Assembly: GCF_000407545.1 (NCBI RefSeq)
Contig: NZ_ASWH01000001.1
Location: 1,255,501 to 1,319,500, forward strand
Direction: 5' to 3'
Length of the DNA: 64,000 nucleotides
DNA from: Enterococcus gilvus ATCC BAA-350
GTDB lineage: Bacteria > Bacillota > Bacilli > Lactobacillales > Enterococcaceae
Part shown: positions 18,829 to 28,009 of the stretch, one piece after another
Layout: each line of letters starts with the position of its first letter
Numbering within the stretch: position 1 is the first letter of the stretch
Made by a program: the position numbers and the translations under genes
The notes under the pieces: model-generated
What the model was told of the DNA's origin: nothing
Seen by the model: only the letters and a program-made list of their open reading frames with translations
Database searches by the model: none

Positions 18829-19968
18829 ATGAAAAAAAATCAAGATATCAGTATTCTATCAGTCTCGTTCATTACGGGAGTCGCTACATTATTGACAGCG
18901 GCAATTCCTAACTTGACCTTATATTTTGAAGACTATAGTTTAGGTATGATTGAAAGCCTAGTCACAGTGCCAAGCGTGGGAGCTATGATAACAATCATAT
19001 TGAACAATTATTTTTCAAAAAAATTAGGTATTAAAAGAGTTTTAGAAATTGGAATTTTAATAGCTATTGTAGCGGGAACATTACCTTTGTTTGTCGATTA
19101 CCTACCAATTATTTACGCATCAAGGTTTGTCCTTGGATTAGGGATAGGCTTATATTCTCCACATGCTATTTCATTAATTGCACTTTTCTATACAGCACAA
19201 AAAAAATCAACATTTCTTGGTTTACAGGTCGGAATAACAGCTGCTGGAAATGCTCTTTTTCTTCTTTTAGCTAGTCTTATTGTACGTTATCAATGGCAAC
19301 TAATATATGGCCTGTATTTTTTATTAGTTCCAGTTCTATTGATGATTATTAAATTTGTACCATCCATTGAAAATTTAAAAGAATCTAAAGATAGGACGAA
19401 GAAAACACTATCCAAAAATATACTCTTTTATTTATTTCTTTGTTTAGTGACGTTTATTATTATTTATGGTGTTCAATTAAAAATTCCTACGTTATTTACA
19501 GAGCTCTCTAACGGAAATACTGCTATAGGCGGTACGGTCTTAAGTATAATGAATTTAGCAGGTCTTTTCGCAGGGATCGCCTTTGGGCAATTGATCAAAA
19601 AAATAAGCAACTGGGTTTTCGTATTAGGATATACGGGTGCAGCATTAATGGTTTTTGTAATGACTTTCTCAAATGTGGTTTGGCTGTCAATTGTATCAGC
19701 AATTTTATTCAACTTTGTTTATTCTTTTACTGGACCATTTATCGTTTTAAAATTAAACTCACTAGCTGATAGTAGTCAAGTTGTTACTGTAAATTCCATG
19801 TTTACCTTAATCATTATTGGTAGTCAATTTATAGCCCCAATTATATGGAATACACTAGGTAGTATTGTAAATGGTGCAACAAAGGAAATATTAATGATAA
19901 TTGCATTCACACTGGTTATTCTTAGTATTTTCACCACCTATTTAACGGTGAAGACAAAATCCACTTAA
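18829..19968 (+). CDS. MFS transporter (CynX/NimT-like)
   Basis: A 379-aa polytopic protein with about twelve spans and no large loops, typical of compact major facilitator permeases. The segment ASRFVLGLGIGLYSPHAISL matches the MFS motif around spans four and five. An AAGGAG ribosome binding site lies directly before the ATG. It stands between two terminators, ahead of the AraC gene and the oxidoreductase operon. It might export or import a product of that pathway, but its substrate cannot be read from the sequence. Confidence 0.8.
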   Translation: MKKNQDISILSVSFITGVATLLTAAIPNLTLYFEDYSLGMIESLVTVPSVGAMITIILNNYFSKKLGIKRVLEIGILIAIVAGTLPLFVDYLPIIYASRFVLGLGIGLYSPHAISLIALFYTAQKKSTFLGLQVGITAAGNALFLLLASLIVRYQWQLIYGLYFLLVPVLLMIIKFVPSIENLKESKDRTKKTLSKNILFYLFLCLVTFIIIYGVQLKIPTLFTELSNGNTAIGGTVLSIMNLAGLFAGIAFGQLIKKISNWVFVLGYTGAALMVFVMTFSNVVWLSIVSAILFNFVYSFTGPFIVLKLNSLADSSQVVTVNSMFTLIIIGSQFIAPIIWNTLGSIVNGATKEILMIIAFTLVILSIFTTYLTVKTKST

Positions 19969-20076
19969 GAAATTATTTATTAATAGAAAATCAAAGTCTA
20001 TTATTTATGAATCAATATGACGTTATAAAGAGAGTACTCGAAAGAAAATTTTTTTGGGATTAGAGGTGGTGGGGCA

Positions 20077-20934
20077 ATGAAATCCTATTTAGAAATTCCA
20101 AGTTTTAATGGTGAGTTGGCTTTTCGAACATTTATGAATGATGGAATGGCCATTGCTTATCCTCATTTCCACAAAGAGATAGAGATCATTTATTGTTCAA
20201 AAGGTAGGGTAAACATAGGAGTTGGCAATGATGTATTATTGCTAGATGAGGGTGAGATTATCATTTTTTCTAGTGGACAGCCTCATTATTGTTTGTCATC
20301 TCCCGACAGTGAACGATATGTGTTTCAATTTGATTTACAAATTTTTGATGAAACAATTCTTAAAGAAGAACTTTCTTTGCGAGAGTTATTTGAGTATAGA
20401 GAACTGCATAGTAGATATTGGTCTGAAGAGTTAAAAAATCTTTCGAAAGAACTTCTGCTTGATCTGTATAATGTAAATTCAAATTGTGAGGTTGGGAAAA
20501 ATTATATGATTTTAGGGGATCTGTATAAGTTTATTGCCAATCTCTATAGCCTGCTACCTCTAAAAAGCGAAAAAAAATCTACAGGATATGGGTCAATTCG
20601 TTATAAGGACACTTTAGAATATGTTAACAAAGCATTGGAATACGTAAAAGAAAATTACAATGAACCACTCACTCTTGAAGAAGTTGCTCGACATACAGGC
20701 TTTAGTTCATATTACTTTACCCGATTTTTCAAAAAAAATACTGGAAAAACCTTTATTCAGTTTTTGAATGAGTTTCGTGTGAGCCAAGCTAAATTTATAC
20801 TTGCAAGTGAAAAAATTCCAATAACTGAAGTAGCCGAGCGTTCTGGTTTTTCCAATATAAAAACTTTTCACCACGTTTTCAAAAAATCAGTGGGTTGTTC
20901 ACCGTTACAATATCAAAAACAATTTGATCAATAA
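20077..20934 (+). CDS. AraC family regulator with N-terminal cupin domain
   Basis: A 285-aa regulator. Residues 1-90 form a cupin-type ligand domain (AYPHFHKEIEIIYCSKG with metal-site-like His residues, GEIIIFSSGQPHY). Residues about 185-285 hold two AraC helix-turn-helix motifs (LEEVARHTGFSSYYFTRFF, ITEVAERSGFSNIKTFHHVF). GAGGTGGTGGGG precedes the ATG. Its own terminator follows, and the next operon begins 160 bp downstream in the same direction. It most likely controls that oxidoreductase operon in response to a sugar-like inducer. Confidence 0.87.
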   Translation: MKSYLEIPSFNGELAFRTFMNDGMAIAYPHFHKEIEIIYCSKGRVNIGVGNDVLLLDEGEIIIFSSGQPHYCLSSPDSERYVFQFDLQIFDETILKEELSLRELFEYRELHSRYWSEELKNLSKELLLDLYNVNSNCEVGKNYMILGDLYKFIANLYSLLPLKSEKKSTGYGSIRYKDTLEYVNKALEYVKENYNEPLTLEEVARHTGFSSYYFTRFFKKNTGKTFIQFLNEFRVSQAKFILASEKIPITEVAERSGFSNIKTFHHVFKKSVGCSPLQYQKQFDQ

Positions 20935-20971
20935 GCCGAGTAAGGATAAAAACTTATTCGGTTTTTTCTTT
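20934..20971 (+). terminator. Terminator after AraC gene
   Basis: CCGAGTAAG pairs with CTTATTCGG and is followed by TTTTTTC. Confidence 0.8.
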
Positions 20972-21095
20972 TTAAAAAAGTAGTGTCCAGTTAAGAAGAC
21001 AAAATTTCAGACTTATTGCGAAAGAATCGGGAAGAAAAGCGAATAATTTTCCAATAAGATTAGTATAAATAATAAAATTGTTGGAGGAAAATACT

Positions 21096-22172
21096 ATGGA
21101 AAAACTAAAACTTGGAATCGTGGGTTGCGGAGGTATTGCTCTAGCAAAACACTTACCAGCCTTGATCCAAATTGAAGAGATCGAAATTATTGCTTTTTGT
21201 GACGTTATCAAGGAACGGGCTATTGAAGCAAAGGATGAATTCGGTAGTATCGGTGCGAAAATATTTACTGATTATAAACAGTTTCTTCTGGAGGACTTAG
21301 ATGTTGTTCATGTATGTACTCCTAATATTTCTCATGCCGAAATCAGTATTGCAGCAATGGAAGCAAATTGTCATGTAATGTGTGAAAAACCTATGGCTAA
21401 AGCATATGAAGAAGGCAAGGCCATGGTTGAAGTTGCAAAGAGAACTGGAAAAAAATTAACTATTGGTTATCAAAATCGATTCAGGACCGATGCAAAATAT
21501 CTTCATGACATCTGTCAGGAAAATGCGTTAGGTGATATATATTTTGCAAAAGCACATGCAATTCGCAGACGAGCTGTTCCGACCTGGGGAGTCTTTCTTG
21601 ATGAGGAAGCCCAGGGAGGAGGACCATTAATTGATATTGGAACTCATGCATTAGATTTGACTCTTTGGATGATGGATAATTATAAGCCAAAGTATGTTAC
21701 AGGAAATGCCTATCATCAATTATCCGCAACAAAAAATGCTGCCAATGCTTGGGGAGCGTGGGATCCAGATAAATTTACTGTAGAAGATTCAGCTTTCGGA
21801 TTTATAACTATGGAAAATGGCGCGACAATTTTTTTGGAATCAAGTTGGGCATTGAATAGTCTAGACATTAAGGAAGCAAAAACTACTCTTTGCGGTTCTA
21901 AAGGAGGAGCCGACATGAATGAAGGACTAATTGTTAATGGTGAGGATCATGGATTGCTTTATGACAAAACGATCGAATTAGAAACTGGTGGTGTTGATTT
22001 TTATGATGGAGCGGGAAACTCACCGGCAATTTTAGAAGCTCGATCATGGATCGATGCGATTTTAAATGATGTTGAGCCTGTCGTTCGACCAGAAGAGGCT
22101 CTTGTAGTGACTCAAATTTTAGAAGCTATATATCAGTCTTCAGAAAAAAAAGAACCAGTATTTTTAAATTAG
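21096..22172 (+). CDS. Gfo/Idh/MocA family NAD(P)-dependent oxidoreductase (first)
   Basis: A 358-aa enzyme with an N-terminal Rossmann fold ([18 protein letters not shown]) and the family motif [12 protein letters not shown]. The C-terminal half carries the substrate beta-sheet with [20 protein letters not shown], whose His is usually catalytic. Such enzymes oxidise or reduce a hydroxyl of a sugar, inositol or glycoside. It opens an operon with a ThuA-like protein, a TIM-barrel epimerase-like enzyme and a second Gfo/Idh/MocA member. I chose the ATG at 21096 because GGAGG at 21083-21087 fits it. The TTG at 21078 does not. Confidence 0.86.
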   Translation: MEKLKLGIVGCGGIALAKHLPALIQIEEIEIIAFCDVIKERAIEAKDEFGSIGAKIFTDYKQFLLEDLDVVHVCTPNISHAEISIAAMEANCHVMCEKPMAKAYEEGKAMVEVAKRTGKKLTIGYQNRFRTDAKYLHDICQENALGDIYFAKAHAIRRRAVPTWGVFLDEEAQGGGPLIDIGTHALDLTLWMMDNYKPKYVTGNAYHQLSATKNAANAWGAWDPDKFTVEDSAFGFITMENGATIFLESSWALNSLDIKEAKTTLCGSKGGADMNEGLIVNGEDHGLLYDKTIELETGGVDFYDGAGNSPAILEARSWIDAILNDVEPVVRPEEALVVTQILEAIYQSSEKKEPVFLN

Positions 22173-22183
22173 GGGGGAAAGGC

Positions 22184-22918
22184 TTGATTAAAGTAACCGT
22201 TTGGAATGAGTTTAGACATGAAAAGAAAGACAAAAAAGTACAAGAAGTGTACCCACAAGGAATTCATAAGGTATTAGCAGACTTTTTATCAAAAGATGGT
22301 TTTAGTGTTAAAACAGCAACTTTAGATGATGAGGAACATGGCTTAACTGTAGAGACACTACTTGAAACAGATGTGCTAATTTGGTGGGGACATATCGCTC
22401 ATGAGGAAGTAACCGATGAAATTGTTGATAGAGTCCACCAAAGAGTTTTAGAAGGAATGGGTTTAATTGTTCTTCACTCTGGTCATTTTTCCAAAATATT
22501 TAAAAAATTAATGGGAACTTCCTGTGATTTAAAATGGCGAGAAGATGGCAAACACAGCCGAATGTGGGTTGTAAAACCTAGTCACCCCATTGTTGAAGGA
22601 ATTGGCGAAACAATCGAATTAGATCAGGAAGAAATGTATGGTGAGCATTTTGATATTCCGGCTCCTGACGAATTAGTCTTAATCAGTTGGTATCTTGGAG
22701 GAGAGGTCTTTCGCAGTGGATGTACTTTTTATCGTGGAATGGGAAAAATATTTTACTTTCAGCCGGGACATGAGACGTATCCCAGTTACTATAATGAAAA
22801 AGTACAAAAAGTAATTTCTAATAGTGTTTATTGGGCTAATTCAAAAAATAATTTGAATCCAATTTATGGTCACGCAACAGCAGTTGAAGATAATGAAAAT
22901 CGGAGGGTTGAAAAATGA
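22184..22918 (+). CDS. ThuA-like protein (trehalose utilisation/class I GATase-like fold)
   Basis: A 244-aa protein of the ThuA domain family, with [13 protein letters not shown] and [18 protein letters not shown] in the first half and [17 protein letters not shown] near the end. ThuA proteins occur with sugar dehydrogenases in oxidative disaccharide metabolism, and their chemistry is not settled. It starts at TTG after a strong GGGGGGAAAGG site, 11 bp behind the first oxidoreductase, and overlaps the following gene by 4 bp, so it is part of one pathway. Confidence 0.83.
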   Translation: MIKVTVWNEFRHEKKDKKVQEVYPQGIHKVLADFLSKDGFSVKTATLDDEEHGLTVETLLETDVLIWWGHIAHEEVTDEIVDRVHQRVLEGMGLIVLHSGHFSKIFKKLMGTSCDLKWREDGKHSRMWVVKPSHPIVEGIGETIELDQEEMYGEHFDIPAPDELVLISWYLGGEVFRSGCTFYRGMGKIFYFQPGHETYPSYYNEKVQKVISNSVYWANSKNNLNPIYGHATAVEDNENRRVEK

Positions 22919-23883
22919 AATTAGGTGTTTTTACTCCATTATTTAATCAAATGGACTTTGATAATATGATTGAAGTAGTGTCTAAACATGGGCTTCAAAC
23001 GGTGGAAATTGGTACAGGCGGATCACCGGGAAACGCTCATCTAGATATTGATAAATTATTGAACAATAGCGAAGCTCGTAAAGAATATTTAACAAAATTA
23101 GAAAATAAAGGATTGAGTATCTCTGCATTAAGTTGCCACAATAATCCGATTTCTCCTATTGAAAAAGAAGCATCAGAAGCTGATGAATTACTTAAAAAAA
23201 CTATCAAGTTAGCTGAAAAAATGAACGTTTCAGTAGTTAATGGGTTTTCAGGTGTTTCTGGAGGAAATGCTAATGATACACAAGTCAATTGGCCGGTGCT
23301 ACCTTGGCCAACAGAATACTCGGACAACTATAATTTTCAATGGGAGAAAAAGCTAATCCCATATTGGAAAGAAATTAATCATATCTCAGAAAACTCCGGT
23401 GTAAAAATTGGGATCGAACTTCATGGAGGTTTCTTATGTCATACTCCGTTCACTATGTTGAAGCTAAGAGAGGCAACAGGTCCATCAATTGGGTGTAATT
23501 TGGATCCAAGTCATTTATGGTGGCAAGGAATTGATCCTATTGCGGCAATCAAGATTTTGGGTGAAGAAAAAGCGATTCATCATTTCCACGCAAAGGATAC
23601 TTATTTGGATCAGGATAATATCAATATGTACGGTCTGACCGATATGCAACCATATGAAAAAGTAAAGAGTCGTGCGTGGACATTTCGTTCTGTTGGTTGT
23701 GGTCATGACTTAAAAACATGGTCGGACATGGTATCTATGCTGCGTTTATATGGTTATGATCACGCTTTGAGTATTGAACATGAAGATCCGTTGATGTCAA
23801 TTGAAGAAGGTTTGACAAGAGCGGTAACTAATTTGAAAAGTATTTTGATTAAGGAACAACCTGCGGATATGTGGTGGGCTTAA
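22915..23883 (+). CDS. Sugar phosphate isomerase/epimerase-like TIM-barrel protein
   Basis: A 322-aa AP-endonuclease-2-type TIM barrel (IolE/xylose isomerase-like group). Candidate metal ligands are visible: Glu in KIGIELHGG, Asp and His in [12 protein letters not shown], His residues in HHFHAKDT, and Glu in LSIEHEDP. Relatives act as sugar epimerases, inosose dehydratases or lyases on 3-keto sugars. It is coupled by ATGA to the ThuA-like gene and followed 10 bp later by a second oxidoreductase. This suggests it converts the keto-sugar made by one dehydrogenase before the other acts. Confidence 0.84.
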   Translation: MKLGVFTPLFNQMDFDNMIEVVSKHGLQTVEIGTGGSPGNAHLDIDKLLNNSEARKEYLTKLENKGLSISALSCHNNPISPIEKEASEADELLKKTIKLAEKMNVSVVNGFSGVSGGNANDTQVNWPVLPWPTEYSDNYNFQWEKKLIPYWKEINHISENSGVKIGIELHGGFLCHTPFTMLKLREATGPSIGCNLDPSHLWWQGIDPIAAIKILGEEKAIHHFHAKDTYLDQDNINMYGLTDMQPYEKVKSRAWTFRSVGCGHDLKTWSDMVSMLRLYGYDHALSIEHEDPLMSIEEGLTRAVTNLKSILIKEQPADMWWA

Positions 23884-23893
23884 GGAGGACATT

Positions 23894-24955
23894 ATGAGAC
23901 CAATCAATTTTGCTGTAGTTGGTTATGGCGGTATGGGGAGTTATCACGTTAAGAAGATCATGTCAAAAGAATCAGAACGAATCAACGTCATTGGAACATA
24001 TGATATTTCAGAGAGTCAAAACATCTTATCAAAAAAAGATGGTTATATTGTATTTGATTCGTTTCAATCAATCCTTGATGACAGTAATGTAGAAGCAGTT
24101 TTGATTGCCACACCCAATGATACTCATAAGAATTTAGTTATTCAAGCTTTGGAATCAGGTAAACATGTAGTTTGTGAGAAACCCGTGACTCTTAATACAG
24201 TTGAGTTTGATGATATTCTAGCAGTTGCAGAAAAATCTGGAAAAAAATTTATAGTTCATCATAATAGGCGATGGGACCCAGATTTTCTAATCATTCAAGA
24301 ATTGTATCAAAACAATCAACTAGGAGACATTTTTCAAATCGAGTCCCGGGTTCAAGGAGCGAACGGGATACCAGGAGACTGGCGTCATTTGAAAAAGCAC
24401 GGTGGAGGAATGGTATTAGATTGGGGTGTTCATCTATTTGATCAATTATTGTATCTTATCGATAGCCCGATTAAAAAAATAACCACTGACTTAAGTTTTA
24501 TTTTAGGGGATGAGGTTGATGATGGCTTTTCATGTGCTATTCAATTTGAAAATGGTGTTCGTACAGTAATTGAAGTAGGAACAACAAATTATACAAAGCT
24601 ACCACGGTGGTATATAAAAGGGACTAAAGGAACTGCTAAAATTGATGATTGGGATCTTTCAGGAGAAATGATTGTTGCGTCAGAATTACAACCTTCAACC
24701 TCTCCTAAACCCATTCAAGCAGGAGTAGGATTAACAAAGACTATGGCTCCACCATCTGAGGAAGCAACATCTAAAATAGAATTTCCAATTATCAACAAAG
24801 ATATATCATTCTATCAAAATTTTTATGATGTTGTTCGTAATCAATCAGAACCAATCGTAAAAAATGAGGAAGTTCGCAAGGTAATGAAATTGATTGACTT
24901 CATCCTTTTTGGAGAAAAAAATATAAAAGAAGCAGAAGCCGCATATTTATTTTAA
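23894..24955 (+). CDS. Gfo/Idh/MocA family NAD(P)-dependent oxidoreductase (second)
   Basis: A 353-aa oxidoreductase with the Rossmann motif VVGYGGMGSYHVKKI, the conserved CEKPVTLN and the catalytic region GGGMVLDWGVHLFDQLLYLI. It is clearly diverged from the first family member in the operon, consistent with a second redox step in the same pathway (for example oxidation at the start and reduction at the end). AAGGAGG lies 6 bp before the ATG. The substrate is unknown, and sugar glycosides or inositol-like polyols are the usual range. Confidence 0.86.
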   Translation: MRPINFAVVGYGGMGSYHVKKIMSKESERINVIGTYDISESQNILSKKDGYIVFDSFQSILDDSNVEAVLIATPNDTHKNLVIQALESGKHVVCEKPVTLNTVEFDDILAVAEKSGKKFIVHHNRRWDPDFLIIQELYQNNQLGDIFQIESRVQGANGIPGDWRHLKKHGGGMVLDWGVHLFDQLLYLIDSPIKKITTDLSFILGDEVDDGFSCAIQFENGVRTVIEVGTTNYTKLPRWYIKGTKGTAKIDDWDLSGEMIVASELQPSTSPKPIQAGVGLTKTMAPPSEEATSKIEFPIINKDISFYQNFYDVVRNQSEPIVKNEEVRKVMKLIDFILFGEKNIKEAEAAYLF

Positions 24956-24994
24956 ATAAGATAATTACGAGTAAACTCTGTAGAGGACGTGAAC

Positions 24995-25612
24995 ATGAAA
25001 ACTCAAAAAGAACGTATGATTCAAGGTGAAATGTATATGCCAAACGACGACGAGCTTAGACTGTTAAATTTCAAAAATAGAACTTTAATATCTGAATACA
25101 ATTCAACGACAGTTACTCAAAAAAGTAGAAGAAAGGAAATTCTCAAAAATTTACTTGGAAAAACAGGAGAGAGTTTTCATTTTGAACCACCGTTTCATTG
25201 TGATTATGGTGAAAATATTGTTATTGGCGAAAATTTTTATGCAAATTTTGATTGTATCATGTTAGATGTTGCGCCTATCACGATCGGTGAAAATGTTTTA
25301 TTAGGACCTAGAGTTAGTTTTTATACCCCAGGACATCCGATAGATCATGAAATCAGAAATAGCGGTTTAGAATTTGCTACAGCTATCAATGTTGGCAATA
25401 ATGTATGGATTGGCGGGAGTACCGTCATTAATCCAGGAGTGACCATTGGCAACAATGTTGTTATCGGTTCTGGTTCTGTAGTAACAAAAGATATTCCAGA
25501 TAATGTTGTTGCTGCAGGAGTTCCGTGCAAAGTACTACGGGAAATTACTGCCAGCGATACAAAGTACTGGAAGGAAAAAAAGAAAGCATATGAAAGGGAT
25601 ATAGAACTATAA
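24995..25612 (+). CDS. Sugar O-acetyltransferase (maltose/galactoside acetyltransferase family)
   Basis: A 205-aa left-handed beta-helix acetyltransferase. The N-terminal Mac domain (residues 5-60) precedes hexapeptide repeats such as IGENVLLGPRVSFYTPGHPI, whose His is the likely catalytic base, and VVIGSGSVVTKDIPDNVVAAG. The family moves acetyl from acetyl-CoA to non-metabolised sugars, often as detoxification for export. I chose the ATG at 24995 with GAGG 8 bp upstream. It ends the oxidoreductase operon and may cap a side product of it. Confidence 0.88.
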   Translation: MKTQKERMIQGEMYMPNDDELRLLNFKNRTLISEYNSTTVTQKSRRKEILKNLLGKTGESFHFEPPFHCDYGENIVIGENFYANFDCIMLDVAPITIGENVLLGPRVSFYTPGHPIDHEIRNSGLEFATAINVGNNVWIGGSTVINPGVTIGNNVVIGSGSVVTKDIPDNVVAAGVPCKVLREITASDTKYWKEKKKAYERDIEL

Positions 25613-25672
25613 AAAAGTCGGCTCTCCATTGAAATTAAGCGTTAAAAATTTGAATATTGAATTTTTTTCTAT

Positions 25673-25703
25673 TTGACATAGACTACACTCCATACTGTAG
25701 CAT
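25673..25703 (+). promoter_or_regulatory. MerR-type promoter of the first merR gene
   Basis: TTGACA (25673-25678) and TAGCAT (25698-25703) are separated by 19 bp instead of 17, the hallmark of MerR-activated promoters. The spacer contains TAGACTACACTCCATAC, shared with two other promoters nearby, implying autoregulation. Confidence 0.75.
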
Positions 25704-25728
25704 TAGGTTAAGAAAGGGGTTTAGCTTA

Positions 25729-26061
25729 ATGTCGTATTCAAACATTGGAGAAGTCGCAAAAATTACGGAGCTTACTATAGATACTTTGCGATACTATGAG
25801 AAAGAAGAACTTATCTCAATCGAGCGTGGATCGAATAAAATCAGGAAGTATTCTCATACTGATATAGAGTCGATCAAGTTCATTAAGTGTCTAAAATCTA
25901 TGGGAATGGAAATCAAAGAAATCAAGAGGTTTGTTGATCTGGAGCAGCAGGGTGATTCTACTCTAGCTGAGAGAATTGAGATATTAGAGAATCAGATTCG
26001 AATGATCAATCAGAGAATGAATAACCTCAGAAAGTACATCCAGACATTAAAAACTTCATAA
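25729..26061 (+). CDS. MerR family regulator (first)
   Basis: A 110-aa regulator with the MerR winged helix at residues 4-70 (NIGEVAKITELTIDTLRYYEKEELI) and a short C-terminal dimerisation coiled coil. There is no cysteine metal site and no sizeable ligand domain, as in the short MerR group linked to stress-responsive SDR and CMD genes. I chose the ATG at 25729 with AAAGGGG upstream. Upstream in-frame codons cover its own promoter. It is convergent with the SDR gene, sharing a bidirectional terminator. Confidence 0.86.
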   Translation: MSYSNIGEVAKITELTIDTLRYYEKEELISIERGSNKIRKYSHTDIESIKFIKCLKSMGMEIKEIKRFVDLEQQGDSTLAERIEILENQIRMINQRMNNLRKYIQTLKTS

Positions 26062-26101
26062 AAAAAGTTCTTGAAATCACAATGATTTCAAGAACTTTTT
26101 T
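26061..26101. terminator. Bidirectional terminator between merR and SDR genes
   Basis: A perfect 19-bp inverted repeat (26061-26079 with 26083-26101) has A6 on one end and T on the other, so it can end both convergent transcripts. Confidence 0.88.
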
Positions 26102-26884
26102 TTATGGTTTTTGATTGCTTGAAGAATTATCTGAATAATTAAATAATCCATCACTCAATTCAAAAGTAAATGTTTCTCTGTTGATGTGACCAACTGTTTT
26201 GTCACTGTCATATAAATCAAGTAAGAAGTGTGCCATTTGATCACTAGAGTGATAGGTTTCGAAAGCTTTGTCATAATCATAGGACTCAAGATCATTTGCA
26301 ACTTTTCCGAATTCGGTCTTCGTCGCTGCAGGGGCTAAAACTTTTGCTCTCATTTTAGCGCCAGTATCCATTAACTCACGTGCAAGACCTTCAGTAAAAG
26401 AACTAACGAAGAACTTGGTTCCGCAATACGTGATCGCTGTTGGAACAATGGTGTATCCACCAGCAGACGAAACGTTGATTAATTGAGTTCCGGTTACATT
26501 TTGATATTTCTCAACAAAGAGCATTGAAAGAATTGTCAAAGCTTCAACGTTTAAGCGAATCATCTTAACTGTCTTTTGAATATCTTGTTCTGCTAATTGG
26601 CTGTAATAGCCAAAGCCAGCATTATTGATCCACGTTTCGATTTCAAAATCGTTTAAATCATCAAATAGCTGATATAAATTTTTCTCGATCGATAAGTCGA
26701 TGCTTTTGACAATGATATCTAGTTCGGGATGAATCGCAATAATTTCATTTTTTAATTCGAGTAATTTTTCTTTTCTTCTAGCGATCAAGATAAGATTCTT
26801 TTCTCTCTCGGCAAATGCTTTTGCTGTGGCATAACCAATTCCAGAGCTGGCACCAGTAATGACTACATATTTCGACTTCTTCAT
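26102..26884 (-). CDS. Short-chain dehydrogenase/reductase
   Basis: A 260-aa classical SDR. The cofactor motif TGASSGIGYATA lies at residues 10-21, NNAG in TWINNAGFGY, the catalytic Ser in INVSSAGGYT, and the Tyr-Lys pair in TYCGTKFF, where YxxxK is YCGTK. It reduces or oxidises a carbonyl/alcohol with NAD(P)H. Its promoter has a 19-bp MerR-type spacer and nearly the same operator as the CMD gene, so it belongs to the same regulon. In this cluster it could be the reductase for a keto intermediate, though detoxification is an alternative. AAGGAGG precedes the ATG. Confidence 0.88.
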   Translation of the reverse strand: MKKSKYVVITGASSGIGYATAKAFAEREKNLILIARRKEKLLELKNEIIAIHPELDIIVKSIDLSIEKNLYQLFDDLNDFEIETWINNAGFGYYSQLAEQDIQKTVKMIRLNVEALTILSMLFVEKYQNVTGTQLINVSSAGGYTIVPTAITYCGTKFFVSSFTEGLARELMDTGAKMRAKVLAPAATKTEFGKVANDLESYDYDKAFETYHSSDQMAHFLLDLYDSDKTVGHINRETFTFELSDGLFNYSDNSSSNQKP

Positions 26885-26911
26885 AATAAACCTCCTTGGG
26901 ATAGTAAACCC

Positions 26912-26942
26912 ATCATAGTATATGGACTGTACTCTATGTCAA
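26912..26942 (-). promoter_or_regulatory. MerR-type promoter of the SDR gene
   Basis: On the minus strand TTGACA (26942-26937) and TATGAT (26917-26912) are 19 bp apart. The spacer reads TAGAGTACAGTCCATATAC and matches the other two promoters of the group. Confidence 0.8.
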
Positions 26943-27036
26943 TCAAAATCTATGTTACAGATTAAAATAAGTATAAACAACTAGCGTTATGCATGTATAT
27001 ACAAAATTCAATATACACAATCACTTTGTAAAATAG

Positions 27037-27067
27037 AAATGGAACCTCTAAAATAGAGGTTCCATTT
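27037..27067 (-). terminator. Terminator of the second merR gene
   Basis: AAATGGAACCTCTA and TAGAGGTTCCATTT form a perfect 14-bp stem just beyond the merR stop on the minus strand. Confidence 0.78.
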
Positions 27068-27069
27068 AT

Positions 27070-27471
27070 TTATGCTGATTCTAAATGCTGATCAGAATCC
27101 CTGTTTTTATGCTGTTCTTCTAACTTATTGTTGTAGATATCAATCTTATTATAAAGATACTTTATATGTTCAGAGACTTCTTTTTGCTTCATGAATAAAA
27201 TATCAGCTTGTCGATAAAGTAATTCTAATCGTTTATCAATTGTTCTATCACCTTGATAGCGAAGTTCAGCGTAATACTTTATATCTTTTAGTTTCATACC
27301 AGTCATTTTTAGTTTTTTTATAAAATCAATCCAACCAATATCACATTCTTCGAAAACACGCCTATTATTAGCATCTCTTCTCGGAATAATCAATCCTTCT
27401 CTTTCATAAAAACGAATCGTATCAATAGATAAATCCGTTATTTTTGAAAATTCACCAATACCATATTCCAT
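27070..27471 (-). CDS. MerR family regulator (second)
   Basis: A 133-aa regulator with the MerR winged helix (GIGEFSKITDLSIDTIRFYEREGLI) and a long C-terminal helix for dimerisation. It is similar in build to the first MerR but with different residues, so the two may bind the same sites with different signals or heterodimerise. I chose the ATG at 27471, with GGGGG about 10 bp upstream. It is divergent from the CMD gene, and the MerR-type promoter lies between the two start codons, the usual MerR arrangement. Confidence 0.85.
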   Translation of the reverse strand: MEYGIGEFSKITDLSIDTIRFYEREGLIIPRRDANNRRVFEECDIGWIDFIKKLKMTGMKLKDIKYYAELRYQGDRTIDKRLELLYRQADILFMKQKEVSEHIKYLYNKIDIYNNKLEEQHKNRDSDQHLESA

Positions 27472-27486
27472 GTTTGAAATTCCCCC

Positions 27487-27517
27487 TTGACATTGAGTAC
27501 ACTCCAGCATTTATCAT
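27487..27517 (+). promoter_or_regulatory. MerR-type promoter of the CMD-led operon
   Basis: TTGACA (27487-27492) and TATCAT (27512-27517) are 19 bp apart. The spacer TTGAGTACACTCCAGCATT shares the GAGTACACTCCA core with the SDR and first merR promoters. Confidence 0.8.
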
Positions 27518-27548
27518 ATATTAACATAACGAGAAGGGAGGTTCAACC

Positions 27549-27920
27549 ATGGACCAAGAAAAATACGATTTAGGGTTTGATACTCTAAATAAATTGAATC
27601 CAGGCACTAGTGAAAAGGTAAAAAATGGGTTAAGTGAGATCGCTCCTGACGTTGCCGACTACATTATAAATTTTGCGTTTGGCGATATTTATAATCGACC
27701 ACATCTAGACCTGAAGCAAAGACAAGTTGTGACATTAACCGCGCTATTAACACAAGGAGACACAGATCATCAGCTTTTTACTCATATCAAAGGAGCTAGA
27801 AACTTTGGTTGGGAAGAGGATGAGATTATCGAAATGTTTATTCAAACTCTTCCTTATGTTGGTTTTCCCAGAGTATTGAATGCGATCGAAACAGCCAAAA
27901 GGGCATTCAAAAATAGTTAA
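27549..27920 (+). CDS. Carboxymuconolactone decarboxylase (CMD/AhpD) family protein
   Basis: A 123-aa all-helical CMD-family protein of the YurZ type. The core LKQRQVVTLTALLTQGDTDHQ and the conserved GWEEDEIIEMFIQTLPYVGFP are present. The CxxC pair of AhpD peroxidases is absent, which argues against a disulfide peroxidase. Decarboxylase or lactone-related chemistry, as for gamma-carboxymuconolactone decarboxylase, is possible. It is the first gene behind a MerR-type promoter, divergent from merR, and probably begins the operon reaching the thiolase. GGGAGG precedes the ATG. Confidence 0.84.
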   Translation: MDQEKYDLGFDTLNKLNPGTSEKVKNGLSEIAPDVADYIINFAFGDIYNRPHLDLKQRQVVTLTALLTQGDTDHQLFTHIKGARNFGWEEDEIIEMFIQTLPYVGFPRVLNAIETAKRAFKNS

Positions 27921-28009
27921 TCATTTTTGCATATCAAAAGCTAATGATATGTACCGAAAAATAACAAAAACGATTGTTATACCCACTATTTTAAATTAGA
28001 AGGTGAAAA

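Noticed and set aside
20972..21060. TGTCCAGTTAAGAAGACA-like sequence as an insertion-sequence end
   Set aside because: It superficially resembles some IS termini, but no partner repeat or transposase fragment was found nearby.
27549..27920. AhpD-type alkylhydroperoxidase
   Set aside because: The catalytic CxxC motif is missing, so only the broader CMD family can be stated.
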